From assembly GCA_947178465.1 (NCBI GenBank), contig CAMWYL010000046.1, positions 1-12,800 of the forward strand: 12,800 nucleotides of DNA, in the 5' to 3' direction. This DNA is from an uncultured Lachnospiraceae bacterium. GTDB lineage: Bacteria > Bacillota > Clostridia > Lachnospirales > Lachnospiraceae. This document shows positions 12,719 through 12,800 of this stretch, in pieces. The notes under the pieces were generated by a model. The model ran no database searches. It saw nothing but the letters and a program-made list of their open reading frames with translations, and was not told the DNA's origin. Position 1 is the first letter of the stretch. Each line of letters begins with the position of its first letter. A program made the position numbers and the translations under genes.

Positions 12719-12800
12719 TTAAATAACGACTACCGTTCCCACGATGAGGCCGTTCTGCGCCTTATATTCCATGAAGCTTGTATCTCTGTTGATATTCATC
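12719..12800 (-). CDS. C-terminal end of an unrecognised gene (runs off the window)
   Basis: An open frame enters from the right edge and stops at TAA (12721-12719). The last residues are NGLIVGTVVVI, preceded by RDTSFMEYKA. The ending is short and hydrophobic, and I do not recognise it. There is an in-frame ATG at 12799, but whether it is a start cannot be judged from the bases present. The strong terminator that follows shows a transcribed unit ends here, which supports it being a real gene. Confidence 0.55.
   Translation of the reverse strand, partial: MNINRDTSFMEYKAQNGLIVGTVVVI

Noticed and set aside
11910..12722. Long open frame on the plus strand (270 codons) opposite folC
   Set aside because: It is a mirror of the folC reading frame, with composition typical of antisense frames and no recognisable motif.

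Overview
The window reads as chromosomal DNA of a spore-forming, low-to-mid GC Firmicute, most likely of the class Clostridia and probably Lachnospiraceae. The grounds are a complete spoIIA operon (anti-anti-sigma, anti-sigma, SigF), the start of a spoVA operon, strong AGGAGG-type ribosome sites, and small accessory proteins (a DUF6033-like protein and a zinc-ribbon/TPR membrane protein) of a kind I associate with that family. The placement is from recalled protein resemblance; no database was searched. Coding density is high, and all genes but one are on the minus strand.

Read in the direction of transcription (right to left), the layout is as follows. At 12719-12800 is the tail of an unrecognised gene, closed by a strong terminator. 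At 9717-12590 is a tight run of folC (folate polyglutamylation), an overlapping 49-residue gene and a zinc-ribbon/TPR membrane protein. At 9347-9716 is a 370-base gap with no gene but much structure: a cloverleaf-like palindrome, two more hairpins, a terminator, and the control region of spoIIA. At 7779-9346 are spoIIAA, spoIIAB and sigF, the switch that activates SigF in the forespore. At 6822-7670 is an accessory protein with its own terminator. At 3853-6683 are trkA and trkH, the gate and channel of a potassium uptake system.

At 3034-3828 lies the only plus-strand gene, a PHP-domain metal phosphoesterase. It diverges from a PLP-dependent Orn/Lys/Arg decarboxylase-family gene (1443-2918), and the two share a compact promoter region with a palindrome. 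Downstream of the decarboxylase come spoVAA, spoVAB and the start of spoVAC (1-1364), encoding the channel that loads dipicolinic acid into spores.

Two sporulation operons that are direct neighbours in Bacillus subtilis (spoIIA and spoVA) are here separated by about 6.4 kb of potassium transport, decarboxylase and accessory genes. I see no mobile element, CRISPR array, tRNA or rRNA. Most of the window is ordinary housekeeping and sporulation DNA. The less-explained parts are the structured gap at 9347-9716, the shared operator-like palindrome at 2968-2987, the hairpin over the spoVAA start, and the small gene between folC and the TPR gene.
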